Part shown: piece by piece, positions 15,519 through 24,862 of the stretch | How the letters are laid out: each line of letters opens with the position of its first letter | Numbering within the stretch: position 1 is the stretch's first letter | Assembly: GCF_007489275.1 (NCBI RefSeq) | Contig: NZ_VLNR01000056.1 | Location: 1-54,935 of the forward strand | DNA: 54,935 nt | From: Aquimarina algiphila | GTDB taxonomy: Bacteria; Bacteroidota; Bacteroidia; Flavobacteriales; Flavobacteriaceae | Direction: 5' to 3' | The notes under the pieces: model-generated | Told to the model about the DNA's origin: nothing | Databases searched by the model: none | The model's input: the letters and a program-made list of their open reading frames with translations, nothing else | Position numbers and translations under genes: made by a program

Positions 15519-17632
15519 AAAATTTCTAATATGGTGATAGCAGCATCACTAATCTTGGTTCCAGGTCCAAATATAGCTACTGCTCCTGCTTCAAAAAGAA
15601 AATCATAATCGTCGGGAGGAATTACACCTCCAACGATAACCATGATATCTTCTCTTCCGTATTTTTTGAGTTCCTCAACAATCTGCGGAACTAAAGTTTT
15701 ATGTCCTCCAGCTAGAGAAGATACACCTACAATATGTACATCATTTTCTACAGCTTGTTTTGCAGCTTCTACCGGAGTTTGAAATAAAGGTCCGATATCA
15801 ACATCAAAACCTACATCAGCATAACTGGTTGCAACTACTTTGGCACCACGATCATGGCCATCTTGTCCCATTTTAGCAATCATGATTCGAGGTCTTCGTC
15901 CTTCTAATTCTGCATATTGATTTGCTAGTTCTCTGGCCTTGTTAAAGGAATCATCATTTTTTATTTCTTTAGCATACACTCCTGTAAATGATTTTATTTC
16001 TGCTTTAAATCTTCCAAATTCTTTTTCTAAAGCATCACTAATTTCTCCCAAAGTAGCTCTTAATTTTGCTGCTTCTACAGCTAAAGCTAGTAAATTTTGA
16101 TTATCATCGGCTGCAGCCACAGTTAAATTATTCAATGCCTCTTGTACTGCTTTTTCATTTCTTGAAGCTTTTACTTTTTCAAGCCCTTCTATTTGTTGAG
16201 TTCTTACTGCCTGATTATCAACTTTGAGGGTGCTTATAGCTTCTTCTTCCTCAAGCTTATATTTATTAACTCCTATGATAACATCTTGCTCACTATCAAT
16301 TCTAGCTTGCTTTCTGGCGGCGGCTTCTTCAATTCTCATTTTTGGAATACCTGCTTCAATAGCTTTGGTCATTCCTCCCAGTTCTTCTACTTCTTCAATT
16401 AGTTTCCAAGCTTTTTCAGCAATATCATTGGTTAGAGATTCTACATAATAACTTCCTGCCCAAGGATCTACTGTACGAGTAATGTATGTCTCTTCTTGTA
16501 AGTAAATCTGAGTATTTCTGGCAATTCTTGCAGAAAAATCTGTTGGGAGTGCAATAGCTTCATCAAGAGCATTAGTATGCAAACTTTGTGTACCTCCAAA
16601 AGCTGCAGCACTTGCTTCTATACAAGTACGCGCAACGTTATTAAATGGATCTTGCGCAGTAAGACTCCATCCGCTAGTCTGACAATGGGTACGTAGCATT
16701 AAGGATTTTGGATTTTTTGGATTAAACTGTTTAATTAGTTTAGCCCAAAGCATACGTGCTGCTCGCATTTTTGCAATTTCCATAAAATGATTCATTCCTA
16801 TAGCCCAAAAGAAAGAGAGGCGAGGAGCAAAAGAATCCACATCCATTCCAGTTTCAATTCCTTTCCTTATGTATTCTAAACCATCAGCCAATGTATACGC
16901 TAGTTCGATATCACAAGTAGCACCGGCTTCTTGCATATGGTATCCAGAAATACTTATAGGATTAAATTTGGGCATATGCGTAGAACAATATTTAAAGATA
17001 TCTCCAATAATTCGCATTGAAGGAGTAGGAGGGTAAACATAGGTGTTACGCACCATAAATTCTTTAAGAATATCATTTTGAATTGTTCCCGAAAGAAGAT
17101 TTTTAGCTACTCCTTGTTCTTCTGCCGCTACAATATAAAAGGCCATAATAGGTAAAACAGCCCCGTTCATAGTCATAGAAACAGACATTTTATCGAGGGG
17201 TATCTGATCGAATAACACTTTCATGTCTTCAACAGTGTCTATTGCTACACCTGCCATTCCAACGTCGCCAAATACACGTTCATGATCACTATCATACCCG
17301 CGATGTGTCGCAAGGTCAAAAGCTACTGATAACCCTTTTTGGCCAGCAGCAAGATTCCTGCGATAAAAGGCATTACTCTCTTCTGCTGTAGAAAAACCAG
17401 CATACTGTCGTATGGTCCATGGCCTTCTAACATACATTGTAGAATATGGTCCACGTAAATATGGAGGTATTCCAGCAGAAAAATTGAGATGGTCTAAAGT
17501 ATCAATATCATCTTCAGTATAGGAGGATTTTATGTTAACTCCTTCTGAGGTAGTACATGTAGAAATCTCTTCCTGTCTTGTAGGAATTACTTTTTTTTGT
17601 AATTGGATGTGTTGTACGTCTTTTCTATTCAT
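15503..17632 (-). CDS. mutB: Methylmalonyl-CoA mutase large subunit
   Basis: This 709-residue protein (also called scpA) interconverts methylmalonyl-CoA and succinyl-CoA with adenosylcobalamin. The N-terminal TIM barrel is marked by GIPPYLRGPYSTMYVRRPWT and the substrate-binding region that follows (about residues 55-75). The C-terminal B12 domain has DGHDRG at 591-596, where H593 is the cobalt ligand, and SSLAGGH plus GGVIPPDDY further on. Length is that of a full catalytic subunit. The small subunit lies upstream on the same strand, separated by one hypothetical gene. In this group the enzyme serves propionate metabolism in either direction. Confidence 0.96.
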   Translation of the reverse strand: MNRKDVQHIQLQKKVIPTRQEEISTCTTSEGVNIKSSYTEDDIDTLDHLNFSAGIPPYLRGPYSTMYVRRPWTIRQYAGFSTAEESNAFYRRNLAAGQKGLSVAFDLATHRGYDSDHERVFGDVGMAGVAIDTVEDMKVLFDQIPLDKMSVSMTMNGAVLPIMAFYIVAAEEQGVAKNLLSGTIQNDILKEFMVRNTYVYPPTPSMRIIGDIFKYCSTHMPKFNPISISGYHMQEAGATCDIELAYTLADGLEYIRKGIETGMDVDSFAPRLSFFWAIGMNHFMEIAKMRAARMLWAKLIKQFNPKNPKSLMLRTHCQTSGWSLTAQDPFNNVARTCIEASAAAFGGTQSLHTNALDEAIALPTDFSARIARNTQIYLQEETYITRTVDPWAGSYYVESLTNDIAEKAWKLIEEVEELGGMTKAIEAGIPKMRIEEAAARKQARIDSEQDVIIGVNKYKLEEEEAISTLKVDNQAVRTQQIEGLEKVKASRNEKAVQEALNNLTVAAADDNQNLLALAVEAAKLRATLGEISDALEKEFGRFKAEIKSFTGVYAKEIKNDDSFNKARELANQYAELEGRRPRIMIAKMGQDGHDRGAKVVATSYADVGFDVDIGPLFQTPVEAAKQAVENDVHIVGVSSLAGGHKTLVPQIVEELKKYGREDIMVIVGGVIPPDDYDFLFEAGAVAIFGPGTKISDAAITILEILISTF

Positions 17633-17754
17633 TATTCAACGCCTCATTTTTGGAAATGATAAATTAACAAGGCCATAAAATTAAGGTTTTAAAAATGATT
17701 TTTATTATAAAAAATCAATTCTACCTCAGGTTTTTAGAGAATAATGCAAAAAAA

Positions 17755-18384
17755 TTACTTAAACGCTTTTTCAATAACCATTAAAATAGAATAATAGATA
17801 TCAAAAGCGATAAAGTTTTTTATTTCAACAGCACAAAACTCTTTATCAGGAATGTAATAAATTCTTTGCGAGATCAATGAAGTACTAACATTTCCATCCT
17901 TTTCAAGCGTATCGATAATTTCTTTAAAATCATCACTGTCACTCGTGTTTTTAAGACATTGAATAAATCCACCTCTGTAATTAAATATTAAAACTTCTTC
18001 TTCATTTTTTTTGCTATTAGTAGAAGGAGAAGATTTCTTTACAGCTTCTTGATTTTCATACTCACTTAATCTGATCCAAAGTGAATTTTTATTATCCGCT
18101 ATTTTCTTAAACTCACGGGCTAATTGAATAGAGTTACTAGAAGGAAGTTTTCTAAGATCTAGAGATAAACTTGCAACTTCTGCAAGGAAAGTTCTGTAGG
18201 TCTTAATAGAATCGTTACCAAATTTATAATAATCGAATAGGTCATTTTCGAAAGAATCGAATGCTTTTTTGATAATTCCTGTTTCATCTACACGATGACA
18301 ATTAATACCATTTTGAGCATAAGTCATATTCAGAATTAATGATAAAGAAACGACTATGATTCTAGATCTAATCTTTAGGGGCAT
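17755..18384 (-). CDS. Secreted hypothetical protein between the mutase subunits
   Basis: I choose the start at 18384 (MPLKIRSRIIVVSLSLILNM, cleavage near TYAQ) because it gives a clean signal peptide; the open frame goes back to 18447. The mature protein is about 185 residues, mostly helical and charged with a short Ser/Lys/Glu-rich linker, and has two cysteines in the middle. I do not recognise the family. It sits between mutA and mutB on the same strand, with 122 bp before mutB and about 85 bp after mutA's end, so it may be transcribed with them or from its own promoter. No functional link to the mutase is evident. Confidence 0.65.
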   Translation of the reverse strand: MPLKIRSRIIVVSLSLILNMTYAQNGINCHRVDETGIIKKAFDSFENDLFDYYKFGNDSIKTYRTFLAEVASLSLDLRKLPSSNSIQLAREFKKIADNKNSLWIRLSEYENQEAVKKSSPSTNSKKNEEEVLIFNYRGGFIQCLKNTSDSDDFKEIIDTLEKDGNVSTSLISQRIYYIPDKEFCAVEIKNFIAFDIYYSILMVIEKAFK

Positions 18385-18469
18385 TGATTTAGATTTAGTA
18401 CTGTTAGTATATAAGCTAAGTTTTATAATTAGCTCGAAAGTTAACAATAAATTAGATAATATTAACGTT

Positions 18470-19837
18470 TTATTGTGTTTTTTTCTCGACTATCTCACTT
18501 AATCTATGTTTTGTGATAGGTTGAAGTAGTGTTTTTCTTACATTTTTATCTGGAAAAACAGATTTTTGAAAAGGAGGTAAAACTTCCTCAGAGTTTACAT
18601 ATTTGTTAGCTCCGGTTAGTATAATGGTTTGATTGTCGAATAATTCTTGCTCTTTTTTAGCGCTTTCTTTTATTTTCTTTTGTAGGATTCCAGATTTTAA
18701 TTGGTTTAAAAAACCACCACCTTCTTCAATATTTTTAAATAATGATAATCCTTTTTCTGCTAATTGATCTGTCAGACTTTCTATGTAATAAGATCCTGAA
18801 GCTGGGTTAGTAACCAAATCAAAATAACTTTCGTTTTTTAATATAAGAAGTTGGTTGAGAGATATCCTTGTTCCAAAATCATTTTCGAGATTATAAATAT
18901 CATCATAAGGAAGATTCTGAACCGTATTTGCTCCGCCTAGTATAGCACTCATACATTCTGTAGTTGTACGAAGCATGTTTACATTATAATCCATGATTGT
19001 CTTATTACGGTGTGAAGGATATGCCAAAATATAGCATTCTTCTAGGATGTCATACTCAGAGGCTAATGAACGCCATAATATTCTTAGTGCTCGTAGTTTT
19101 GCAATCTCAAAAAAATAATTACTACCCACCGCTACCTTAAAAAGTATTGGGGTTTTTGTAAATGAAGAGAGCGTTATATCCTTAAAATGATTTAGATATT
19201 CATTAACATGGGCTAATGCATATGCCAATTGTTGAACCATTGTAGCACCCGCATTTTGATATAAACCTACGTCAATACTAATTGTACTTTTAAGGTGTTT
19301 GCTCTGCTTAATAATATCTTGTAGTATTTGATGATCATCTTTTAGGCTTGTAAACCAATTACCCGTACTTGCCAAATTACCAATGATATCTGTTGCTAAA
19401 AAGATATCTAAATTTAAATTTTGAGCAATGTCATTTAGCTCTTTTATATAGGAAAGCGAAAGAAACTCAGTTTCAATGAAAATCTGAGTATTTGGGGGTA
19501 TATTTTCTAAAAGAAGATTAAGATCAATAGTTTCTTTTGCGATAACGAAATGAATACTTTCTGCACCTTTTTTAATAGCTTCCAGTGCTTTTTGATTACC
19601 AATAGTTGCATCTGATACTTCGATCTTTAGTGAATTATTCCAGGAAGAATTTTCTGAAATTGTTGTACTAATATGCTCCAGATCTTCTTGATGATAAAAA
19701 GGTTTAATATCAATTCCTTCTAAAGATTTGAATATTAGAGCTTCATTGTAATCAGCTCCTTTGAGATCAAATTGAATTTTTTGTTTCCATTGTTTTGCAG
19801 AAACGTCATCAAAACTATCAAATAAGGATTTAGTCAT
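18470..19837 (-). CDS. mutA: Methylmalonyl-CoA mutase small subunit
   Basis: This subunit of 455 residues is homologous to the barrel of the catalytic chain (FDSFDDVSAKQWKQKIQFDL start, then FKSLEGIDIKPFY; later AYPSHRNKTIMDYNVNMLRT and NPASGSYYIESLTDQLAEKG) and stabilises the heterodimer without binding cobalamin. I place the start at 19837, which overlaps the preceding FtsB/DivIC-like gene's end by 8 bp; the open frame extends to 19891 but that would lie deep inside that gene. It stops soon after the barrel, so the C-terminal B12-like domain of longer homologues is absent, as in other flavobacterial small subunits to my knowledge. Confidence 0.9.
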   Translation of the reverse strand: MTKSLFDSFDDVSAKQWKQKIQFDLKGADYNEALIFKSLEGIDIKPFYHQEDLEHISTTISENSSWNNSLKIEVSDATIGNQKALEAIKKGAESIHFVIAKETIDLNLLLENIPPNTQIFIETEFLSLSYIKELNDIAQNLNLDIFLATDIIGNLASTGNWFTSLKDDHQILQDIIKQSKHLKSTISIDVGLYQNAGATMVQQLAYALAHVNEYLNHFKDITLSSFTKTPILFKVAVGSNYFFEIAKLRALRILWRSLASEYDILEECYILAYPSHRNKTIMDYNVNMLRTTTECMSAILGGANTVQNLPYDDIYNLENDFGTRISLNQLLILKNESYFDLVTNPASGSYYIESLTDQLAEKGLSLFKNIEEGGGFLNQLKSGILQKKIKESAKKEQELFDNQTIILTGANKYVNSEEVLPPFQKSVFPDKNVRKTLLQPITKHRLSEIVEKKTQ

Positions 19838-20195
19838 CTTTTTTGTTTTTAGGAACACTATCTTCATATTCGATAATGTAAATTTCTTCATTATCTCGTT
19901 TCATAAAGTATTCTTCTCGAGCAAATTTTTCAAGTTCACTACTGTCTTTTAGTGTTTTAATATCTTTTTGATCTTTTACAATCTCTTTGATATAGTACTC
20001 TTTATTATCCTCAAGTTCGCGAATCTCCTGATCCAATTCTTTATGAATAAGCCATGAGTTTGTATCAAGAAACAACATCCAAATCACAAAAAGAAGAACG
20101 ATCAACACATATTTATTTAAAAATATTGCGAATATCGGTATCAGTGCCGGTTTGTTTTTAAGTTTCTGAAAATAACTTTTAAGCTTCAATCTCAT
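19830..20195 (-). CDS. Septum formation initiator (FtsB/DivIC-like)
   Basis: This 121-residue protein has one membrane segment (YVLIVLLFVIWMLFLDTNSW, about residues 29-48) followed by a coiled coil (HKELDQEIRELEDNKEYYIK and onward) and the region ELEKFAREEYFMKRDNEEIY, which is the family's typical end. FtsB/DivIC proteins join FtsL and FtsQ/DivIB in the divisome. It lies between udk (32 bp upstream) and mutA (8-bp overlap), the arrangement I associate with Flavobacteriia. Confidence 0.88.
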   Translation of the reverse strand: MRLKLKSYFQKLKNKPALIPIFAIFLNKYVLIVLLFVIWMLFLDTNSWLIHKELDQEIRELEDNKEYYIKEIVKDQKDIKTLKDSSELEKFAREEYFMKRDNEEIYIIEYEDSVPKNKKDD

Positions 20196-20227
20196 TAAGA
20201 ATTATATGGGTTATAAAGGTACAAAAG

Positions 20228-20836
20228 TTAATTCAAGCGTTCTTTAATAATGGTACGTACTATATCAACTGCTACATTGTTATAATTATTATTGGGGATA
20301 ATAAGATCTGCAAATTCTTTGGTTGGATCAATGAATTGCTGATGCATAGGTTTTAATGTATTTTGATAACGATCCAAAACCTCATCCATATCTCTACCAC
20401 GTTCTGCAATATCTCTTTTTAATCTTCGTATTAAACGTTCATCACTATCGGTATGTACATATATTTTGATGTCAAACATATCCCTGATTTTTGGGTTGGT
20501 AAGAATCAAAATTCCTTCTACAATAATTACTTTACTTGGAGCAGTTGTGATGGTTTCCTTAGTACGGTTATGCTCTACAAACGAGTATACTGGTTGGTCA
20601 ATTGTTTTACCATTTCTAAGCGCGATCAAATGTTCACCTAATAAATCAAAATCTATAGATTGTGGATGATCAAAGTTTATTTTTACTCTTTCATCATAAG
20701 TGAGATGACTGGTGTCTTTATAGTAGGAATCTTGTGAAATTACACATACCTCATTTTCGGGTAATTCATTTACAATTTGATTGACTACAGTAGTTTTACC
20801 ACATCCTGTTCCGCCAGCGATACCGATAATTAGCAT
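20228..20836 (-). CDS. udk: Uridine kinase
   Basis: This 202-residue enzyme phosphorylates uridine and cytidine in pyrimidine salvage. The P-loop GGTGCGKTT is at residues 8-16, followed by SQDSYYKD and NFDHPQSIDFDLL, which bind the nucleoside. The later segments VEGILIL and RLIRRLKRDIAERGRDMDEVL are the usual lid region. Length is that of bacterial Udk. It leads the udk-divIC-mutA string, with 55 bp separating it from anmK upstream on the same strand. Confidence 0.95.
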   Translation of the reverse strand: MLIIGIAGGTGCGKTTVVNQIVNELPENEVCVISQDSYYKDTSHLTYDERVKINFDHPQSIDFDLLGEHLIALRNGKTIDQPVYSFVEHNRTKETITTAPSKVIIVEGILILTNPKIRDMFDIKIYVHTDSDERLIRRLKRDIAERGRDMDEVLDRYQNTLKPMHQQFIDPTKEFADLIIPNNNYNNVAVDIVRTIIKERLN

Positions 20837-20891
20837 TTCTATTTTTTTGGCAAATTTACAGAATGCAAATTAATCTTTGACATAAACTTAT

Positions 20892-21977
20892 TCACGAAGG
20901 ATAATAAATAGTTCCTGAAGAGGAATCTTTCTTCGCTCCGGTTACTGATTGCAGGCAATTGACTTCATTTCTTTCTTTTAATACTCCCATAAAACCAAAG
21001 ACTAATGCTTCTTTAAAATCGATAATGTTTTCTGGTGGAATAATAACCGTAGTCAATTCATTTAACTTTTGTTGTAAAATTTCTATAAGAAAATCATTTT
21101 TTGCTCCGCCACCTGTTATTAGTATGGTAGCATGTTTTTTTGTTACTTTTTTTATAGTGTCCGCAATCTGCGTAGCGATATGATGTACAGCCGTATGCAA
21201 GAGATCCTGGGGAGAATCTTCAGAAACATTTATAATAGGTATTACTTTTTCTAAAAACCATTCGTATCCTAATGATTTAGGGAAGGGTTGCTTATAATAT
21301 TCTAAATTGTTTAATGCACTTAATAAGGCCAAATTCAATTTTCCTGTTTTAGCAATTTCTCCACGATTATCATAGGATTTATCGATAGTTGCGCAAATAA
21401 AATTAAGTAACATATTTGCGGGCGAAATATCATAGGCAATTCTTTTTCCTTTATTTTCAAAGGAAATATTACTAATTCCTCCAAGATTAAGACAAAAATC
21501 ATATTGATTGAACAATAATTGATCTCCTATGGGAACCAAAGGAGCTCCCTGTCCTCCTAAAGCGACATCATTAGTTCTAAAATCACTTATCACTTTACAT
21601 TCACAAGCATTAGCCAAATGCTGTCCAGAGCCAATTTGATAAGTTAATCCAATTTTAGGTTGATGAAAGACAGTATGACCATGGCTTGAGATAAAATCAA
21701 CCTTAAGGTTATGGTCAAGAATAAATTTTTTTACCTGATTGCCTAACCAACTTCCGTATTCATTATGAAAAGCCAATAATGAGACTGCATCAAGATTAAC
21801 CGTGTTTTTAAGTTTTTCTTTAAATGTTATGTCATAATCTACACTTTGTGTGTTAAGAATTGTAAAATCCCAAATATCATTTTTTTTCTCAAAATGACAA
21901 TAAACGATATCAAGACCATCCAATGAAGTTCCTGACATTAAACCTATGACTTTATATTGGTCTTTATTTGAATTCAT
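20892..21977 (-). CDS. anmK: Anhydro-N-acetylmuramic acid kinase
   Basis: This 361-residue enzyme opens the 1,6-anhydro ring of anhydro-MurNAc and phosphorylates it to MurNAc-6-phosphate during cell-wall recycling. The family signature GLMSGTSLDGLD is at residues 12-23, with SSHGHTVFHQP, the FRTNDVALGGQGAPLVPIGD block and the ATP-binding ITGGGAKN near the C-terminus. It starts 5 bp after the nagZ-like gene ends, so both are clearly co-transcribed with ampG upstream. Confidence 0.95.
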   Translation of the reverse strand: MNSNKDQYKVIGLMSGTSLDGLDIVYCHFEKKNDIWDFTILNTQSVDYDITFKEKLKNTVNLDAVSLLAFHNEYGSWLGNQVKKFILDHNLKVDFISSHGHTVFHQPKIGLTYQIGSGQHLANACECKVISDFRTNDVALGGQGAPLVPIGDQLLFNQYDFCLNLGGISNISFENKGKRIAYDISPANMLLNFICATIDKSYDNRGEIAKTGKLNLALLSALNNLEYYKQPFPKSLGYEWFLEKVIPIINVSEDSPQDLLHTAVHHIATQIADTIKKVTKKHATILITGGGAKNDFLIEILQQKLNELTTVIIPPENIIDFKEALVFGFMGVLKERNEVNCLQSVTGAKKDSSSGTIYYPS

Positions 21978-21982
21978 GTTTT

Positions 21983-23530
21983 TTAGATTGAAAGTTGAAC
22001 TGGCGATATTCCAATAGCCTTATGTTTGCCAATAAAATGTTGTGCCGCAACCTGCTGAAAGGTTTCAAGATCCTGATACCCAAGAATAATGTTGTTAATA
22101 TTATCAGTTTGTAATATTCGCAAAGCGTAGGGGTTGCCAAACAGGTATAAAGCTACATTTTTTGTACGGCTTAATTCTGCAATTGTCTCCTTCATCTTTT
22201 TGTCTATTCCAAATTCGTTTTTTGGTTTTATAGAATCAGGGAATAGGGCAATAAGGATATTGTTATTTGTAGTCGTTTTAGAAAGATTTATAAGGTTAAA
22301 ATTTTTTGTTTTTTCGATTTCTGTAAAGAAAATACAGTGGTCTGTATTTTTTATTAAAATAGCATCAAATCCCTCAATCATGAATTTGGATAAACTTTTT
22401 TGATCTGAGATATAATGAGTAAGTGATGCTTTGGCTATATTTTGATTTAGAGAAGTTATTTTGTTGATATCGATATTATGTTCTGAAGAGTGTTTTGTAA
22501 ATGCATTTTCTTTAAATGCTGCGATTCTGCTAAAACTTTCTTCAATTTGATCAGTGGTCGCATTTTTTTCAATAGTTAGTATTCCTTCTTCCACATGCTC
22601 CGCAAAGCATAAAACATCGTTACCGGCATCAAAGGCCTTCCATTCTAAAAGTCCTTTTTCTGGGTATAGTTTTGAAACGCTATGCATATTAAGTGCATCA
22701 GAAATTACAACACCTTTAAAACCTAATTCTTGCCTTAATAGTCCCTTAATAATATCTTTTGATAATGTGGCTGATATATTTTTTCCTTTAGAAAGAGAAG
22801 GAACTGCTAAATGGCCAATAAGTATACTGTCGATACCTTGAGCAATAGCTTTTATAAATGGATATAATTCTGTGTTCTGTAATTCTTGTTTTGATTTCAT
22901 AATCACAGGAAGACCCAAATGAGAGTCTACTTCGGTGTCCCCATGACCAGGAAAATGTTTGAAACATCCTAAAATTCCTGATGCTTTAAGTCCATTGTAA
23001 AATGCAATAGACTTAAGTGTTACCTGTTCTTTATTTTCTCCAAAAGCACGATAACCAATTACAGGATTATTAGGGTTGATATTTACATCTGCTACTGGGG
23101 CAAGGTTAAGGTGAATTCCAATATTAGCCAAATCATTTCCTACATGTTTTCCTACTTCAAAAATCAAATCTGTTTGGTCTTTTGGGAGGGCTCCTAATGT
23201 GATGGCATAGGGATATTGCGGAGTGTTTTCTACACGCATTGCTAGGCCCCATTCTGCATCTATACTTATAAGTAAAGGGTACGAGGCTATATTTTGATAG
23301 TGTTCGATAAGTTCTGATAATCTTTGTGCACTATTTTCGTTGCGTATTACTTTTTTCTTTCCTTCAAAGTTTGTTGCAGCACTAATTCTGCTATGAAAAA
23401 AAGTTACCCCTCCTATTTTATAATCTCTTATAAGTCTTTCAATCTTTTTTATTTCTGAATCACTATCATTTATAAATGCAGCAGGAAAGAAGAACTGACC
23501 AATTTTTTCTGTTTTGGATACGATATTCAT
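21983..23530 (-). CDS. nagZ: Glycoside hydrolase family 3, NagZ-like beta-N-acetylhexosaminidase
   Basis: This enzyme of about 515 residues has the GH3 signature KHFPGHGDTEVDSH with the NagZ-type catalytic His-Asp pair, and the nucleophile region GVVISDALNMHS. The start is placed at 23530 (MNIVSKTEKIGQFFF), just after the ampG stop; the open frame extends to 23563 into ampG. The C-terminal extension of about 180 residues beyond the barrel resembles the second GH3 domain and makes it longer than cytosolic Proteobacterial NagZ. Position between ampG and anmK shows a role in trimming GlcNAc from anhydro-muropeptides. No signal peptide is visible, consistent with cytosolic action after AmpG import. 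Confidence 0.85.
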   Translation of the reverse strand: MNIVSKTEKIGQFFFPAAFINDSDSEIKKIERLIRDYKIGGVTFFHSRISAATNFEGKKKVIRNENSAQRLSELIEHYQNIASYPLLISIDAEWGLAMRVENTPQYPYAITLGALPKDQTDLIFEVGKHVGNDLANIGIHLNLAPVADVNINPNNPVIGYRAFGENKEQVTLKSIAFYNGLKASGILGCFKHFPGHGDTEVDSHLGLPVIMKSKQELQNTELYPFIKAIAQGIDSILIGHLAVPSLSKGKNISATLSKDIIKGLLRQELGFKGVVISDALNMHSVSKLYPEKGLLEWKAFDAGNDVLCFAEHVEEGILTIEKNATTDQIEESFSRIAAFKENAFTKHSSEHNIDINKITSLNQNIAKASLTHYISDQKSLSKFMIEGFDAILIKNTDHCIFFTEIEKTKNFNLINLSKTTTNNNILIALFPDSIKPKNEFGIDKKMKETIAELSRTKNVALYLFGNPYALRILQTDNINNIILGYQDLETFQQVAAQHFIGKHKAIGISPVQLSI

Positions 23531-23534
23531 ACTG

Positions 23535-24809
23535 TTATTTTTTATCTTTCTTTCCATAATCATTAGGGTATTGTATATATCTGGTAAGGATGATTCCGGG
23601 TACAGCTGCTACTGCAACCCAAATAAAAAAGCCCGTATAACCGATAGCTTCCTGGATAATGCCACTGACCATGCCTGGCAACATCATTCCTAATGCCATA
23701 AATCCCGTTGCAATCGCATAATGAGAGGTTTTAGAAACTCCTTCGGCTACATAAATCATAAACATTAAATATGCGGCGAATCCAAAACCATATCCAAATT
23801 GCTCTATAATTACTACTAATGTTGCAAATAGAGTGGATGAAGGTTGCCAAAATGCAAGCAAAGCATATAATAGATTAGGTAGGTTTAATGCCAATATCAT
23901 AGGAAGCATCCATTTTTTTAATCCGTGCATTGAGATTACGATTCCGCCAAGAATACCTCCAATAGTTAAGGCTATAAGTCCAAAAGTTCCGTATATAGTA
24001 CCTACAGCTGTAGTAGATAATGCAAGTCCTCCAACTTCGGTTTGATCCAATAAAAATGGGGAGGCCATTTTGACTAATTGAGATTCTCCTAAACGATACA
24101 TAAGGATAAAAGCGATCGCAAGTCCAATTTGTTTTTTTTGAAAAAATGTACTGAAAACATCAAAAAAACCTATTTTCTTCTCTTTATCCAGAGTATTCTC
24201 CTGTTCTATTTTTGGAGTAGTGAAGAAATTAGTAAGTGTTAATATCACCATAAAAACAGCAGTGATAGTTATAGTGTAGGACCATGCTTTCTGATTATTT
24301 CCATAATACTCTTCTAAAAAACCCGCAAGTACAACAATAAGCCCTTGTCCGGTAATCATAGCTAAGCGATAAAATGTACTACGTACACCGAGAAAAAAAG
24401 ATTGTTTCTTTTCAGAAAGGCCAATTAAATAATATCCATCTGCGGCGATGTCATGTGTGGCAGAAGCAAAAGCAGCAATCCAAAAACAAGAAAGACTTAA
24501 AATAAAGAAATTGTTGGTAGGAATCGTTAACCCGACTCCAAGAAAAGCTATAGCAATAAGAAGTTGCATACCTAAAAACCAATTGCGTTTAGTGCTTTTA
24601 ATATCTACCAAAGGACTCCACAAAGGTTTAAGAACCCATGGTAAATATAGCCAACTTGTATATATACCTATATCGGCGTTACTCACACCTAATTTTTTAT
24701 ACATAATTACAGAAACTGTAATTACTATTACATAGGGTAGACCTTCTGTGAAATAAAGTGAAGGTACCCAAGCCCAGGCATTTTTATCTTTATTTGATGA
24801 TTCTATCAT
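23535..24809 (-). CDS. ampG: Muropeptide permease, AmpG-like MFS transporter
   Basis: This 424-residue protein has about twelve membrane segments and the AmpG start pattern (WAWVPSLYFTEGLPYVIV, then LPWVLKPLWSPLVD). AmpG imports GlcNAc-anhydroMurNAc peptides from the periplasm by proton symport. The linked nagZ-like and anmK genes process the imported sugar, which makes the assignment firm. The preceding gene (24863-25612, a secreted protein) lies only 53 bp upstream and may belong to the same transcript. Confidence 0.85.
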   Translation of the reverse strand: MIESSNKDKNAWAWVPSLYFTEGLPYVIVITVSVIMYKKLGVSNADIGIYTSWLYLPWVLKPLWSPLVDIKSTKRNWFLGMQLLIAIAFLGVGLTIPTNNFFILSLSCFWIAAFASATHDIAADGYYLIGLSEKKQSFFLGVRSTFYRLAMITGQGLIVVLAGFLEEYYGNNQKAWSYTITITAVFMVILTLTNFFTTPKIEQENTLDKEKKIGFFDVFSTFFQKKQIGLAIAFILMYRLGESQLVKMASPFLLDQTEVGGLALSTTAVGTIYGTFGLIALTIGGILGGIVISMHGLKKWMLPMILALNLPNLLYALLAFWQPSSTLFATLVVIIEQFGYGFGFAAYLMFMIYVAEGVSKTSHYAIATGFMALGMMLPGMVSGIIQEAIGYTGFFIWVAVAAVPGIILTRYIQYPNDYGKKDKK

Positions 24810-24862
24810 GAATTGTTTTTAAGGAAAGTAAGATACTCACAAATTTATTAATAAAACTTAGT

